In this document: positions 1 through 9,410 of the stretch, piece after piece
How positions within the stretch are numbered: the stretch's first letter is position 1
How the letters are laid out: each line of letters starts with the position of its first letter
Assembly (NCBI GenBank): GCA_005878525.1
Contig: VBMB01000137.1
Coordinates: 1 to 46,575, forward strand
DNA: 46,575 nt
Origin: Methanobacteriota archaeon
GTDB taxonomy: Archaea; Thermoplasmatota; Thermoplasmata; RBG-16-68-12
Reading direction: 5' to 3'
The notes under the pieces: model-generated
Told to the model about the DNA's origin: nothing
What the model saw: only the letters and a program-made list of their open reading frames with translations
Database searches by the model: none
Program-made: the position numbers and the translations under genes

Positions 1-124
1 GCACATTGTCTTGAACATATTAGGCGAAGGATTCTCGACGCTTGCAACTGACGATATGCAGGAGTTGCTTGAGAGCCTGGCTCCTGAAAGAAGAGATGCA
101 TGAGTAAACCAAAGAATCTATTCT

Positions 125-1168
125 CTAGCTTGCGTCCTTAACTCTTTTCAAAATGCGGAGGGCGGTGAGCGTAATCCACTTACTCGGCTTGCCGGCTTCT
201 TCTAATGCCAAGGGCTTGACTTTTTTCAGGTTGGGATCGTACCCTGTTCCCGCTCCTCGATCGGGATGCACTTTGTCAAGTAGCCAAGTTCCGTCACGCT
301 GTCGTTTGTCGTTGAGAATCTTAAGGGCGGGGCGGAGTCGCCGGTCGTCTGCATAGCCTAGCTTAGTGATAAAATCCAAACCAACAAGGATGTCGTAGTA
401 GTAATGAACAGGGTAGTGGAACCTGAACCAGGGACCGTACCTTTTTTCTCCATCGTCGAAGAGCTTTCTTCGGAGATAAAACTCGACTCCTCGCTCGATA
501 GAGTGCTTGATGCCTTTGGTCCTTTTCCCCTTTGGTAGCACAGCGTACGCAGCGAGAGCTTCCCAGCTGTCAAGGGTTCCCTTGTCACTCGGGAAGCAGT
601 TCCAGCCACCGTCTTCCTTCTGATCTTCGAGTAGCCGATCATACAGCTTCCTGACTCTGAAATCGTCAACGTAACCGAAGCGAGTTAGCATACGCGCTGT
701 GTTCCCGACGATGCATACTTCCTCATTGTAAATGTTAATCGGTGATCCGAGTCCAAGTTTGTACCTGAAGAAGAGATCGGCAATCTTTCCAATTCTTCGA
801 TCTTTTGAAGTGAGCCCGAGGTCTGAAAGAACGAGAGCTCGCCAATTGGTAGTGACATAACCCGGCCGAAAGAGAAAATTTAACCATCTGAGAAAATTCG
901 CTGGCCTCCGGAGAACATTCTCCTCCGTCGGACTTGCTGGTTCGTTTGGTTCCCAGTATCCACCTGGTTTTTGTAGCTCCAGAATATCTTTAGCCCAGCC
1001 TCTTCGAGGAATCTTCGAGTGCGCTTCTCTGACTTCTGGATCACTTTCTTTGCGACCCAACAGGTCGAGCAAAGTATAGTAGCGAACTGATGGTTGATCT
1101 TCCTCTAGTAGCCAGTCAACGAGATCTTGATTCATCAGATTGGAGTCTGAATTAACCAACTTGTCCAA
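125..1168 (-). CDS. Prenyltransferase/squalene-oxidase-like alpha-alpha toroid repeat protein
   Basis: 347-aa ORF; repeat-like segments 'DQKEDGGWNCFPSDKGTLDSWEALAAYAVLP' and 'QRDGTWLLDKVHPD' resemble QxxxGxW-type toroid repeats; the surrounding DNA looks AT-richer than the rest of the window. Confidence 0.65.
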   Translation of the reverse strand: MDKLVNSDSNLMNQDLVDWLLEEDQPSVRYYTLLDLLGRKESDPEVREAHSKIPRRGWAKDILELQKPGGYWEPNEPASPTEENVLRRPANFLRWLNFLFRPGYVTTNWRALVLSDLGLTSKDRRIGKIADLFFRYKLGLGSPINIYNEEVCIVGNTARMLTRFGYVDDFRVRKLYDRLLEDQKEDGGWNCFPSDKGTLDSWEALAAYAVLPKGKRTKGIKHSIERGVEFYLRRKLFDDGEKRYGPWFRFHYPVHYYYDILVGLDFITKLGYADDRRLRPALKILNDKRQRDGTWLLDKVHPDRGAGTGYDPNLKKVKPLALEEAGKPSKWITLTALRILKRVKDAS

Positions 1169-1553
1169 TGAATCCCGCCCATTCTAATTTTGAGCGAATT
1201 CATGCGTACGTACTACTTCTTTCTTTTTAGTCGGGTTCGATAGGCAGACCATCGACCTGCCTGGGCCGATCGTGCTGCCAACACGGTTGGCTCCGCCCTT
1301 TCCTTCCGATTCAGAAGCACTTTACGTTTGCTTGAGGGGCATACCGAAAGTGCAACTGATCAGGCCAAAAGGTGGCTCAGTTCGAGTCGCAGACGCGCTG
1401 TGGCGCGTTCTGGAACACTTTCACTTTGCGAGCCATACCCTCCAGTGATTCCCCGAATCGCTTGCACGGACTGCTTGTGCCCAGGTCGTTGATTTCGCGA
1501 GCCTCTCGATTTTGTCCAAAGTCTTACACATGTTGAATTCATCAAGGGTCTGG

Positions 1554-2162
1554 ATGGACATAGTCGCTGTCTTCCAGACGTGGCACATTGGAGACGGCAA
1601 CTACCCACCTTTGGAGAAAGAGCAGCTTGTAAACCTGTCGTTTGAGCTCGAAGAGATCGGGATCGCGGCTAGTGAGGGCAGACCAACAGAGGAATTCGTG
1701 CATACTGGAGGAGGACTCCACAGGTTTCGGGCAAGAGTTCTCCGGCAATACACGGGAGCTGTTGAAGACTCAGACACATCGCTCATCGTTCTGGAATCAT
1801 GCGGCTTTCGATTCTACGTCAGTCTCAATGGCCCGGCTCCAGACGATCTTCGGGGATGCTCCGTGGTTCAAGGCACGGGATACTTGGCCTTGGACAGCTA
1901 CGACTGGGTGCAATTCCTGGAGCGGTACGAAGACCCGCCAGACCTGTTCTACCAGCTGAGGGTGAGGCGCATCTGGAAGCCCCGGGACTATGCCTCCTCG
2001 TTTTGTCCGGAAAGTGCCGAGGAGATCGACACAATGGTGGGCCGAGCCTTCAGGAGCGAGCCGTACTACATCGTCGAGTTTACCAATGAGGGGGTTCCTC
2101 GAGACCCAACCCCGAGGACTTTTCTGGCGCCCTCGGTCAGAAAGGACGAGACCTTCGAATGA
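1554..2162 (+). CDS. Hypothetical protein (start may be at 1512)
   Basis: ORF 1512..2162 with no strong competing ORF; no family recognised. Confidence 0.5.
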   Translation: MDIVAVFQTWHIGDGNYPPLEKEQLVNLSFELEEIGIAASEGRPTEEFVHTGGGLHRFRARVLRQYTGAVEDSDTSLIVLESCGFRFYVSLNGPAPDDLRGCSVVQGTGYLALDSYDWVQFLERYEDPPDLFYQLRVRRIWKPRDYASSFCPESAEEIDTMVGRAFRSEPYYIVEFTNEGVPRDPTPRTFLAPSVRKDETFE

Positions 2163-2301
2163 GGCAAATCACTCGATCGGGATCGCCCACGGGTTTTCGC
2201 CGATGCGGTCTGACGCTTGTCTCAGGCGGCTCGGGGGGAAAGGACGGGCTTCCGGTCACAGCCCATCCTAGTTAACGCAACAGAACCGTCTGGACAGTAC
2301 G

Positions 2302-2310
2302 TTTATATAA
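2302..2310 (+). promoter_or_regulatory. Putative archaeal TATA box (TTTATATAA) for the RHH-ftsZ unit
   Basis: 'gtttatataa' about 65-70 nt upstream of the ATG at 2374 in otherwise GC-rich DNA. Confidence 0.55.
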
Positions 2311-2373
2311 CGCGGTTGCCATACGATTGTCAGACAAAATTACCCGAGACGTCGGACGCGGACTAGGGTCCAT

Positions 2374-2691
2374 ATGGCATCGGAATCCGAGCGGGTTACG
2401 ATCCGAATTCCCCCGGACAAGATCAAGGCGCTTCATCAGCTCGTCAAGAGCGGCGACTTCACCACGATTTCCGACGCGATTCGCGCGGCGATCGATCGGT
2501 TCATCGACGTGAAGTTCGCGCCGGACTACATCCGCAAGCTCATGATCGAACTGCCGAAAGGGAACGTCGTGGACCTCCAGCAGCTCGTGAAGTCGGGCGA
2601 CTCTGTCTCCGTCGAGGACGCGGTCCGCAATGCGGTCCGCGAGTATGTCCGGCGTCGGCTCCACAAGGCCATAGAAGGGGCCGAGCGATAG
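2374..2691 (+). CDS. Tandem ribbon-helix-helix (CopG/RHH) DNA-binding protein, CdrS-like
   Basis: Two RHH-like halves: 'ERVTIRIPPDKIKALHQLVKSGDFTTISDAIRAAIDRFI' and 'RKLMIELPKGNVVDLQQLVKSGDSVSVEDAVRNAVREYV'; directly upstream of ftsZ. Confidence 0.85.
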   Translation: MASESERVTIRIPPDKIKALHQLVKSGDFTTISDAIRAAIDRFIDVKFAPDYIRKLMIELPKGNVVDLQQLVKSGDSVSVEDAVRNAVREYVRRRLHKAIEGAER

Positions 2692-2697
2692 GTCGAT

Positions 2698-3858
2698 GTG
2701 GCGGGAACGCGCGACCCCTCAGGCGCGCGGGCAGAGTGGCCCTACGCGGGGCCGCTCGGGATGGAATCAGGGATGGGCCTCGAGACCGCGCAGCGCACCG
2801 GGAACCAATCGTTCCTCGACTCGTTTGGCTCCGCCCGCCCGAAGGTCGTCGTGATCGGATGCGGCGGCGCGGGTGGGAACTCCGTTCATCGTCTGCATCG
2901 CATGGGAATCCACGGCGCCCGAACGGTCGTCGTAAACACGGACGCGGTGCATCTCGATTCGATCCAGGCGGATCGCAAGCTGCTGATCGGCAGGGGCGTG
3001 ACGCGCGGGATGGGGGCCGGCGGCCGGCCGGAGATCGGCGAACGGTGCGCTGAGATTTCGGAGCAAGAACTCCGGAACCAGATAGGCGACGCAGATCTCA
3101 CGTTCATTACGGTCGGATTGGGCGGGGGCACGGGGACCGGGGTCGCGCCCCATGTGGCGGAACTCGCCCAGGCCGCAGGCAGTGTCGTGATCAGTCTGGC
3201 CACCACGCCGTTCCGGGCGGAACGCGGCCGGATGGTGAACGCGTGGGCGGGCATCCAACGACTCCGGGACCGAACGGATTCGCTGATCCTCCTCGATAAC
3301 AACCGCTTGCTGGACCTCGTCCCGAATCTCCCGGTCGAACAAGCCTTCGCAGTCATGGACCATCTGATCGGCGAAGTCGTCAAAGGCATCACCGAGTCAA
3401 TCACGGTCCCCTCGCTGATCAATCTGGACTTCAGCGACGTGCGTACGATCCTCCAGTCGGGCGGCACCTCTACGGTTTTCTACGGAGAGAACGCGGATCG
3501 CGACCCGGACCGGCTCGTCCGAGACACCCTCGACAATCCACTCCTTGAGGTCGATTATCGTGGGGCGAACGGCGCCCTCATCCACATCAGCGCCGGCCCT
3601 GGTCTCCGACTCAGCACGGCTCATGACGTGGTCGAGGGCCTGACGGCCGCGATGCGCCCCGACGCGAACGTCATCTTCGGAGTCCGGGTGGACCGGAAGT
3701 ACAACGGGATCCTGCGCGTCCTCGTGATCATGACTGGCGTCCGTTCGCCGCTGGTGGAGGCCGTGCGCGAATCCGTCTCCATCGCCGATGTCGTCTCAGA
3801 CGGGAGCTCCCGGCGAACCGTTGAGAACGAGTTTCCCCGGACGAATCGAAGGCGCTGA
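2698..3858 (+). CDS. ftsZ: Cell division protein FtsZ (alternative ATG start at 2761)
   Basis: Tubulin/FtsZ signature 'GLGGGTGTGVAPHVAELAQ', N-terminal 'VIGCGGAGGNSVHRL', 'TTPFRAERG'. Confidence 0.95.
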   Translation: MAGTRDPSGARAEWPYAGPLGMESGMGLETAQRTGNQSFLDSFGSARPKVVVIGCGGAGGNSVHRLHRMGIHGARTVVVNTDAVHLDSIQADRKLLIGRGVTRGMGAGGRPEIGERCAEISEQELRNQIGDADLTFITVGLGGGTGTGVAPHVAELAQAAGSVVISLATTPFRAERGRMVNAWAGIQRLRDRTDSLILLDNNRLLDLVPNLPVEQAFAVMDHLIGEVVKGITESITVPSLINLDFSDVRTILQSGGTSTVFYGENADRDPDRLVRDTLDNPLLEVDYRGANGALIHISAGPGLRLSTAHDVVEGLTAAMRPDANVIFGVRVDRKYNGILRVLVIMTGVRSPLVEAVRESVSIADVVSDGSSRRTVENEFPRTNRRR

Positions 3859-3860
3859 TC

Positions 3861-4547
3861 TCAGCGGGCGGGGGGCGGCGGAAGCATGACCATGGACGGT
3901 GCGTCTTCCTCGATCGCCTGGGTCAGATGCTTTGGCTTCAGCCGGACCCGGATCGTCTCGGGTTTCGGCTTGATCATGTTCCATCCGGCCCGGGTCACGG
4001 CCCCGCCGACCATCGCGAGGACGACGTACATCCCGAACGTCAGGAACGTGATGGCGACCGGTTGAAGAATGCCGCTCAGATCGAAGCTGAGCTGGAGGCC
4101 CGCCGTTGGGTCCGCCAGGCTGTCGCCCGAACGAGGCTGCATCGGCACCGCTTGGACCTGCGCCAGGGCCCGGCTTTCCTTCCCGTTGCCGTCCCGAATG
4201 ATCAGGCTGACCTGGTAGACGCTCGCGTTCGCGTAGGTGTGGGGGCCTGGATTCCGGCCCGTGGCACGGGTCCCGTCGCCGAAGTTCCAGTCCCACGATG
4301 TGATCGCGACATCGCCTTGACGGGAGGTGTCTTGGACGGTCGTCGTGTTGGAGCCGTTCGTGTCCCACGTGAACGACGCGCTCGGCCCTTGGGGAGTCTG
4401 CTGCGGGAACTGTCCTCGAAAGAACTCTCCCGGAGCCGTCGCGATGGCCAGGGCGTGGGAGAAGGTGAACAGGAGGAGGCCCAATCCGAGGGCGAGGACG
4501 CCGATCCCGATGAGGAGCTCCGCGTGCTCCCGCTTGAGAAGGGCCAT
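3861..4547 (-). CDS. PKD-domain membrane protein
   Basis: N-terminal TM helix; PKD-like 'ITSWDWNFGDGTRATGRNPGPHTYANASVYQVSLIIRDGNG'; C-terminal TM helix. Confidence 0.75.
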   Translation of the reverse strand: MALLKREHAELLIGIGVLALGLGLLLFTFSHALAIATAPGEFFRGQFPQQTPQGPSASFTWDTNGSNTTTVQDTSRQGDVAITSWDWNFGDGTRATGRNPGPHTYANASVYQVSLIIRDGNGKESRALAQVQAVPMQPRSGDSLADPTAGLQLSFDLSGILQPVAITFLTFGMYVVLAMVGGAVTRAGWNMIKPKPETIRVRLKPKHLTQAIEEDAPSMVMLPPPPAR

Positions 4548-4621
4548 TCGAGCGCTCGATGGAGGCGAGGTCCATAAAGGCGGGAGCCTCGGTTCTCAAG
4601 TCCGAGAAAGGAGAATACTCG

Positions 4622-6520
4622 TTACCCGCGAAAGATCGGACGGGCGCTCAGGAGCTCCGGCTCGGCCAGGCGCCGGAACGGGAGGCCTTTCGTCTCGGCG
4701 AGGATCCGCTTTCGCAAAGCGTCGGTCGACATCTCTATCTGCTCCTTCGTCTCCCGGACTCGGACGTTGAGGTTCCCGCTCTCGATTTCCTTCTTCCCGA
4801 CCACGACGATGTAGGGAACCCATTCCTTCTCCGCCGTCCGGATTTTCTTCCCGAGCGTGTCGTCCGAATCGTCGAGGTCGGCGCGGACGTCCGGCAGGCG
4901 GTCGAGCAGGCCTCGGGCGAACTCGAGTTGGTCGACGCTCACGGGGACGATCCGGATCTGGGTCGGCGACAACCAGACAGGCAGCATCGGCGTCTTGCCG
5001 TCTTTCGCGGCCGCGGCGGCCTTTTCCAGGAACGCGTAGAGGACCCGTTCGACGGCCCCGCTCGGGGAGAGATGCAGGATGAGCGGATGGCGTTTCTTCC
5101 CCGCTTCGTCGGTGAACGTGATTCCGAACCTTTCGGCGTTCTCCGTGTCGATCTGGTCCGTCGTGAGGGCCGCGGCCTTGTCGTTCGCGTCGACGAAGTT
5201 CCATTCGTACTTCATGACGAAGTAGAAGAACTGGTCGGACCACATCTCGACGAGGATCGGCTTGCCCCATCGCTTGGCGTACGCCGCGACGAAGTCCTTG
5301 TTGGCATCCCAGAACGCCTTCGTGACGCGCATCCCGACCTCGAAGTCGTCCGGCATGGAGAGACCGCAGTCCTCGAGGAGGTTCCACGCAACCTCGAACC
5401 GCACCATGAGCTCCTCCTTCGCCATTTCGACATCGGAGACGAGGGCGTGGCAGTCGGGCATCGTGAAGGCCCGCAGCCGTCGGAGGCCGACGACCTCGCC
5501 GCGCTGTTCCGCCCGGAACGAATACCGCGTGAGTTCGTAGAGCGAGAGGGGGAGCTGCTTGTACGAAATCACCATGTCCTTCATGATCAGGAACTGTCCG
5601 AAGCACGCGCTGAAGCGTAGGAACGTCCGCTTGTTCGGCGTCTGGACGATGTACTGCCGGGCGGGGAAGCGGTCCAGATACGACTTGAGCGCGGGGTGCT
5701 CGAAGTCGTACATGACGGGGCACTCGACCTCCATCGTGCCGTAGTCCCGGAGCCGTTCGGTGACGAACTCCTCCAGGAGGCCCTTGATCAAGCGACCTTT
5801 CGGATAGTACCGCAGGTTCCCGGGATCGGACCCCGGCTCGTAGTCGACGAGTTCGAGCTCTCGCATCAGCCGGACGTGCGGCGGCTCCTCCTTCGCCTCC
5901 CGCGACTTCGCCATCTCGTACGTCGCGAATCGCCGGAGCCGGTCGTGGCCCTCGAAATGGAAACCGCTCACCTTGCCGTCCTTGATCGAGAGGTGATGGA
6001 CGGCCCCGTTCGGCTCGAGGATGTGCCAGTGAGAGACGAGCTTCGCCTCCGCCTTCACCGCGGTGGAGAGGTCTTCCTTTCCTTCTGCGCTCGCGTCGGC
6101 AACGATCTCGCGGGAGAGTTCGCTGAGCGGGTGGCCCTTCACCGCTACGCGGAAGGACTTGTAGTATCCGAAGGGGGACGCGTGGACGTCAAAGCCGCGG
6201 CCGACCAGTTCCTTTTCCACGGAGGCGATCAGTTCCTGGGCGGCGCCCGGCGCGGCCAGGGATGAGCTCAGGTGGGCGTACGGATAGAGGACGATCCGTT
6301 TCGTCCGGACCTGGTCCGCGATTTCGACGATGTTCGCGGCCGCGGCTCTCACGACGCCAGCGAGATTCGCCTCGTCCCGTTTCTCCGCGCTGATGAAGCA
6401 GACGAGGGCCTCTTCGATCCGACCATGCCGTTTCGATTGCGGGACATCGGGGACTCCTTTGAGCGCCTTCTCCCTCACATCGTACTCCAGGTAATCCACG
6501 TGGAGGAACAGCACCCGCAT
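4622..6520 (-). CDS. thrS: Threonyl-tRNA synthetase, archaeal type with N-terminal editing domain
   Basis: 'MRVLFLHVDYLEYDVREKALK', 'SPFGYYKSFRVAVKGHPLSELSREI', class II aaRS motifs; start moved inside the 689-aa ORF to the ATG at 6518-6520. Confidence 0.93.
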   Translation of the reverse strand: MRVLFLHVDYLEYDVREKALKGVPDVPQSKRHGRIEEALVCFISAEKRDEANLAGVVRAAAANIVEIADQVRTKRIVLYPYAHLSSSLAAPGAAQELIASVEKELVGRGFDVHASPFGYYKSFRVAVKGHPLSELSREIVADASAEGKEDLSTAVKAEAKLVSHWHILEPNGAVHHLSIKDGKVSGFHFEGHDRLRRFATYEMAKSREAKEEPPHVRLMRELELVDYEPGSDPGNLRYYPKGRLIKGLLEEFVTERLRDYGTMEVECPVMYDFEHPALKSYLDRFPARQYIVQTPNKRTFLRFSACFGQFLIMKDMVISYKQLPLSLYELTRYSFRAEQRGEVVGLRRLRAFTMPDCHALVSDVEMAKEELMVRFEVAWNLLEDCGLSMPDDFEVGMRVTKAFWDANKDFVAAYAKRWGKPILVEMWSDQFFYFVMKYEWNFVDANDKAAALTTDQIDTENAERFGITFTDEAGKKRHPLILHLSPSGAVERVLYAFLEKAAAAAKDGKTPMLPVWLSPTQIRIVPVSVDQLEFARGLLDRLPDVRADLDDSDDTLGKKIRTAEKEWVPYIVVVGKKEIESGNLNVRVRETKEQIEMSTDALRKRILAETKGLPFRRLAEPELLSARPIFRG

Positions 6521-6605
6521 GGCTGCCCGCTTATCGTTCGGAGGTATAAAGCTCCTGCCGGACGGCCGCGCACCGTGAAATAGGAATCCGCCGTTGTTCG
6601 TCCGA

Positions 6606-7457
6606 ATGACGGACGCCGCGACGGTCTGGCGCCATCGGACCGGCGAGATTCGGCTCGACCGAACGCGCGTGATGGGGATCCTCAACGTCACCCCCGATTC
6701 GTTCTCCGACGGTGGGCGCTACCTCGATCCGGAACAGGCCCTCCGTCATGGTCTCGAGATGGTGGAACACGGGGCCGATGTCATCGACGTGGGCGGTGAG
6801 TCGACTCGACCCGGATCGGATCCCGTGACTGCGGATGAGGAGTGGCGCCGGGTCGGTCCGGTAATCCGTGACCTGGCCGCCAAAGTCGATGTACCGCTTT
6901 CCGTCGACACGATGAAGCCCGAGGTGGCCGCGAAGGCAATCAAGGCCGGGGCTTCCATCGTGAACGATGTCTCCGGATTGCGGGAGTCCGCCATGGTGCA
7001 CATCGTCGCCAGGGACCGCGTCGGAGCCGTCGTCATGCACATGCTCGGCAATCCAAAGACGATGCAGACCCATCCCAAATACGCCGATGCCGTCGGGGAA
7101 GTTCGTTCCTTTTTAACGGAGCGGATTCATGTCCTAGAAGCCGCGGGTGTGGCCTCCGACGCGGTCGCGGTGGATCCCGGAGTCGGGTTTGGGAAGACCC
7201 AAGAACACAACCTCGCCCTCCTCCAGCACCTGGACCAAATTGTCGCCCTCGGCCATCCGGTCGTCGTCGGCGTCTCGAGGAAATCGTTCATCGAGAGACT
7301 GGGCGGAGGGGAACCCGGCGAACGCCTTCCCGGGAGTATCGCGGCGGCGACGCTCGCGGTGGCGAAAGGGGCCCACGTGGTCCGAGTCCATGATGTCCGC
7401 GACACCGTCCGGGCCATGCGGGTTGCCGACGCCGTGCTTCGCGGTGAAAAGCTTTAA
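6606..7457 (+). CDS. folP: Dihydropteroate synthase
   Basis: 'VMGILNVTPDSFSDGGRY', 'GADVIDVGGESTRPGSDPV', 'VVVGVSRKSFIERLGG'. Confidence 0.93.
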   Translation: MTDAATVWRHRTGEIRLDRTRVMGILNVTPDSFSDGGRYLDPEQALRHGLEMVEHGADVIDVGGESTRPGSDPVTADEEWRRVGPVIRDLAAKVDVPLSVDTMKPEVAAKAIKAGASIVNDVSGLRESAMVHIVARDRVGAVVMHMLGNPKTMQTHPKYADAVGEVRSFLTERIHVLEAAGVASDAVAVDPGVGFGKTQEHNLALLQHLDQIVALGHPVVVGVSRKSFIERLGGGEPGERLPGSIAAATLAVAKGAHVVRVHDVRDTVRAMRVADAVLRGEKL

Positions 7458-7480
7458 CCATTGAAACGATTCGTACCGTA

Positions 7481-8436
7481 ATGGTAACTCGGAAGGCCAT
7501 CGCGTCGATCCTCGAGGACTACGAGGACATCGTGGTTGCGACGGTCTGTTCGCATTCATCTCTTCAGATTTTCCATGGCGCCCGCCAGGAAGGTTTCCGG
7601 ACCCTGGGAATCGCGATTGGTCAACGGCCTCGATTCTACGACGCCTTTCCTCTGGCCAGACCCGACGAGTTCCTGATTGTCGACTCATATGCCGACATTC
7701 TCGACCACGCGGACGACTTAGTCGCCCGGCAAGCCGTGACGGTCCCGCACGGATCGTTCGTGGAATACATGGGCGCGGAGGTGTTCGCGAAGCTGCGCAT
7801 CCCGACGTTCGGAAATCGCGAGGTCCTCCGATGGGAATCGGACCGCGAGAAGCAACGGGAATGGCTGACCTCGGCGGGCGTCCCGATGCCGCTGAAGATC
7901 GAGCACCCGAAGGACATCGACCGCCCCGTGTTCGTGAAGTATTACGGCGCCAAAGCCATTACTTCTACTCGCCGTTCGCGACGTCCGGTTACACGCTCTC
8001 GAAAGGAGCGCTCGAGATGCTCGGGGTGGACCGGCGGGACGAGGCGAACATCGACGAGATGTACAAGCTCGGGGCCCAGGAAGCGCTGCGCAAGATGGGA
8101 CTCCTCCCGACGTTCGTCGTGACGGGAAACATGCCGGTCGTCTTGCGGGAATCGCTCCTGCCGAAGGCATTTGAGATGGGGGAGCGGGCGGTGGAGCGAT
8201 CGATCGCGCTGTTCGGCGGGATGATCGGTCCGTTCTGTCTCGAGACGATCGTGTCGGACCAGCTCGAGTTCAAGGTCTTCGAGATTTCGACGCGGATTGT
8301 CGCCGGCACGAACCTGTTCATCGGCGGATCTCCGTACGCCGACTTGCAGGAGCCGGGGATGTCCACGGGCCGCCGGATCGCAAGGGAGATTCGGGTCGCC
8401 CAAAAACAGGGTCTCCTGGCGGACATCCTCAGTTGA
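7481..8436 (+). pseudogene. purP: Formate-dependent IMP synthase PurP, frameshifted with probable internal deletion near 7950-7957
   Basis: Frame 2 carries 'MVTRKAIASILEDYEDIVVATVCSHSSLQIFHGARQEGFRTLGIA...PVFVKYYGAK'; frame 1 resumes with 'HYFYSPFATSGYTLSKGALEMLGVDRRDEANIDEMYKLG...FEISTRIVAGTNLFIGGSPYADL'; the expected ATP-grasp Gly-rich segment between them is missing. Confidence 0.8.
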
Positions 8437-8523
8437 GGCACGCGCGGCCCGCTCGGCACGAAATCATCCGAGAAAAACGCGGGGAAACGCTTTTATGGCA
8501 TCGCCCAACATGCGCGTCCATCT

Positions 8524-9354
8524 ATGGCCGACGAGGTGATCGTCGCGGTTGTCTTGCTCCTTGTGGCCCTCGGCATCGCGACCTATCTCGAGACCCGGTT
8601 CCTTCGCAAGAAGATGAAGAACCGTCGCGTTCGGACGGCCAAGCGAGACGACGAGATGCAGGACAACGCGCACAACGCGATCATTACGACAAAGGCGATC
8701 ATGTCGAGCCTCGATCGGCAGGGGATCCGGAGCGCCGAGGCCGAGGCGTGGCTCCAAGAGGCGCAGACGGCGAACGCGCGGCACAACTACCGCGTGGCCA
8801 TGGATCTGACCTCGAAGGCGAAGGAGCGTCTGCTCGCCCTCAAGGCGGCGCAGGCTTCGAAGGGAGATCTGGCGAAGCTCGATCGGCTCTCCGTCGGCGC
8901 ATCCACGGATGAGATGACCACGAAGGAGATGCTCCAGAAGGAAATCCCGCCGAACATGATCCAGTCGAAGTTCTCGATCGAGGTGGCCGGGGCCGCGGTC
9001 GAGCAAGGTCGTGTCAATGGGCGCGACGTGTCCCAGGCGACGGAACTCTTGGAAGCCGCGAAGACCCGGTTCGATGCGAAAGACTTCGCCGCCGCCCTTT
9101 CGATCGCACAACAGTCGAAACGCGCGGCCGCGGGAGAGCATGTCGAGGTGTCGATGGCTGTCGTCGCGCCGGCGGCAACGTCACCGCGCGATGGCCGTCC
9201 TTGTCCCTCGTGCGGTGCTTCGCTGGCGGCGGACGACATGTTCTGTCGCAAGTGCGGCAGACGCCTCGCCACGGCGACGTGCGGTTCGTGCGGCGCGAGT
9301 CTTCTATCCGAAGACGCGTTCTGTCCGAAGTGTGGCACGCCCGTTCCTCGATGA
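8524..9354 (+). CDS. Membrane-anchored helical protein with two C-terminal zinc ribbons
   Basis: N-terminal TM 'VIVAVVLLLVALGIATYL'; C-terminal 'CPSCGASLAADDMFCRKCG' and 'CGSCGASLLSEDAFCPKCG'. Confidence 0.8.
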   Translation: MADEVIVAVVLLLVALGIATYLETRFLRKKMKNRRVRTAKRDDEMQDNAHNAIITTKAIMSSLDRQGIRSAEAEAWLQEAQTANARHNYRVAMDLTSKAKERLLALKAAQASKGDLAKLDRLSVGASTDEMTTKEMLQKEIPPNMIQSKFSIEVAGAAVEQGRVNGRDVSQATELLEAAKTRFDAKDFAAALSIAQQSKRAAAGEHVEVSMAVVAPAATSPRDGRPCPSCGASLAADDMFCRKCGRRLATATCGSCGASLLSEDAFCPKCGTPVPR

Positions 9355-9410
9355 GTTTGGTGCGTGTCGCGGATAAACCTTAATTACGAGGGCCTCCCAT
9401 CCCTCGCACT

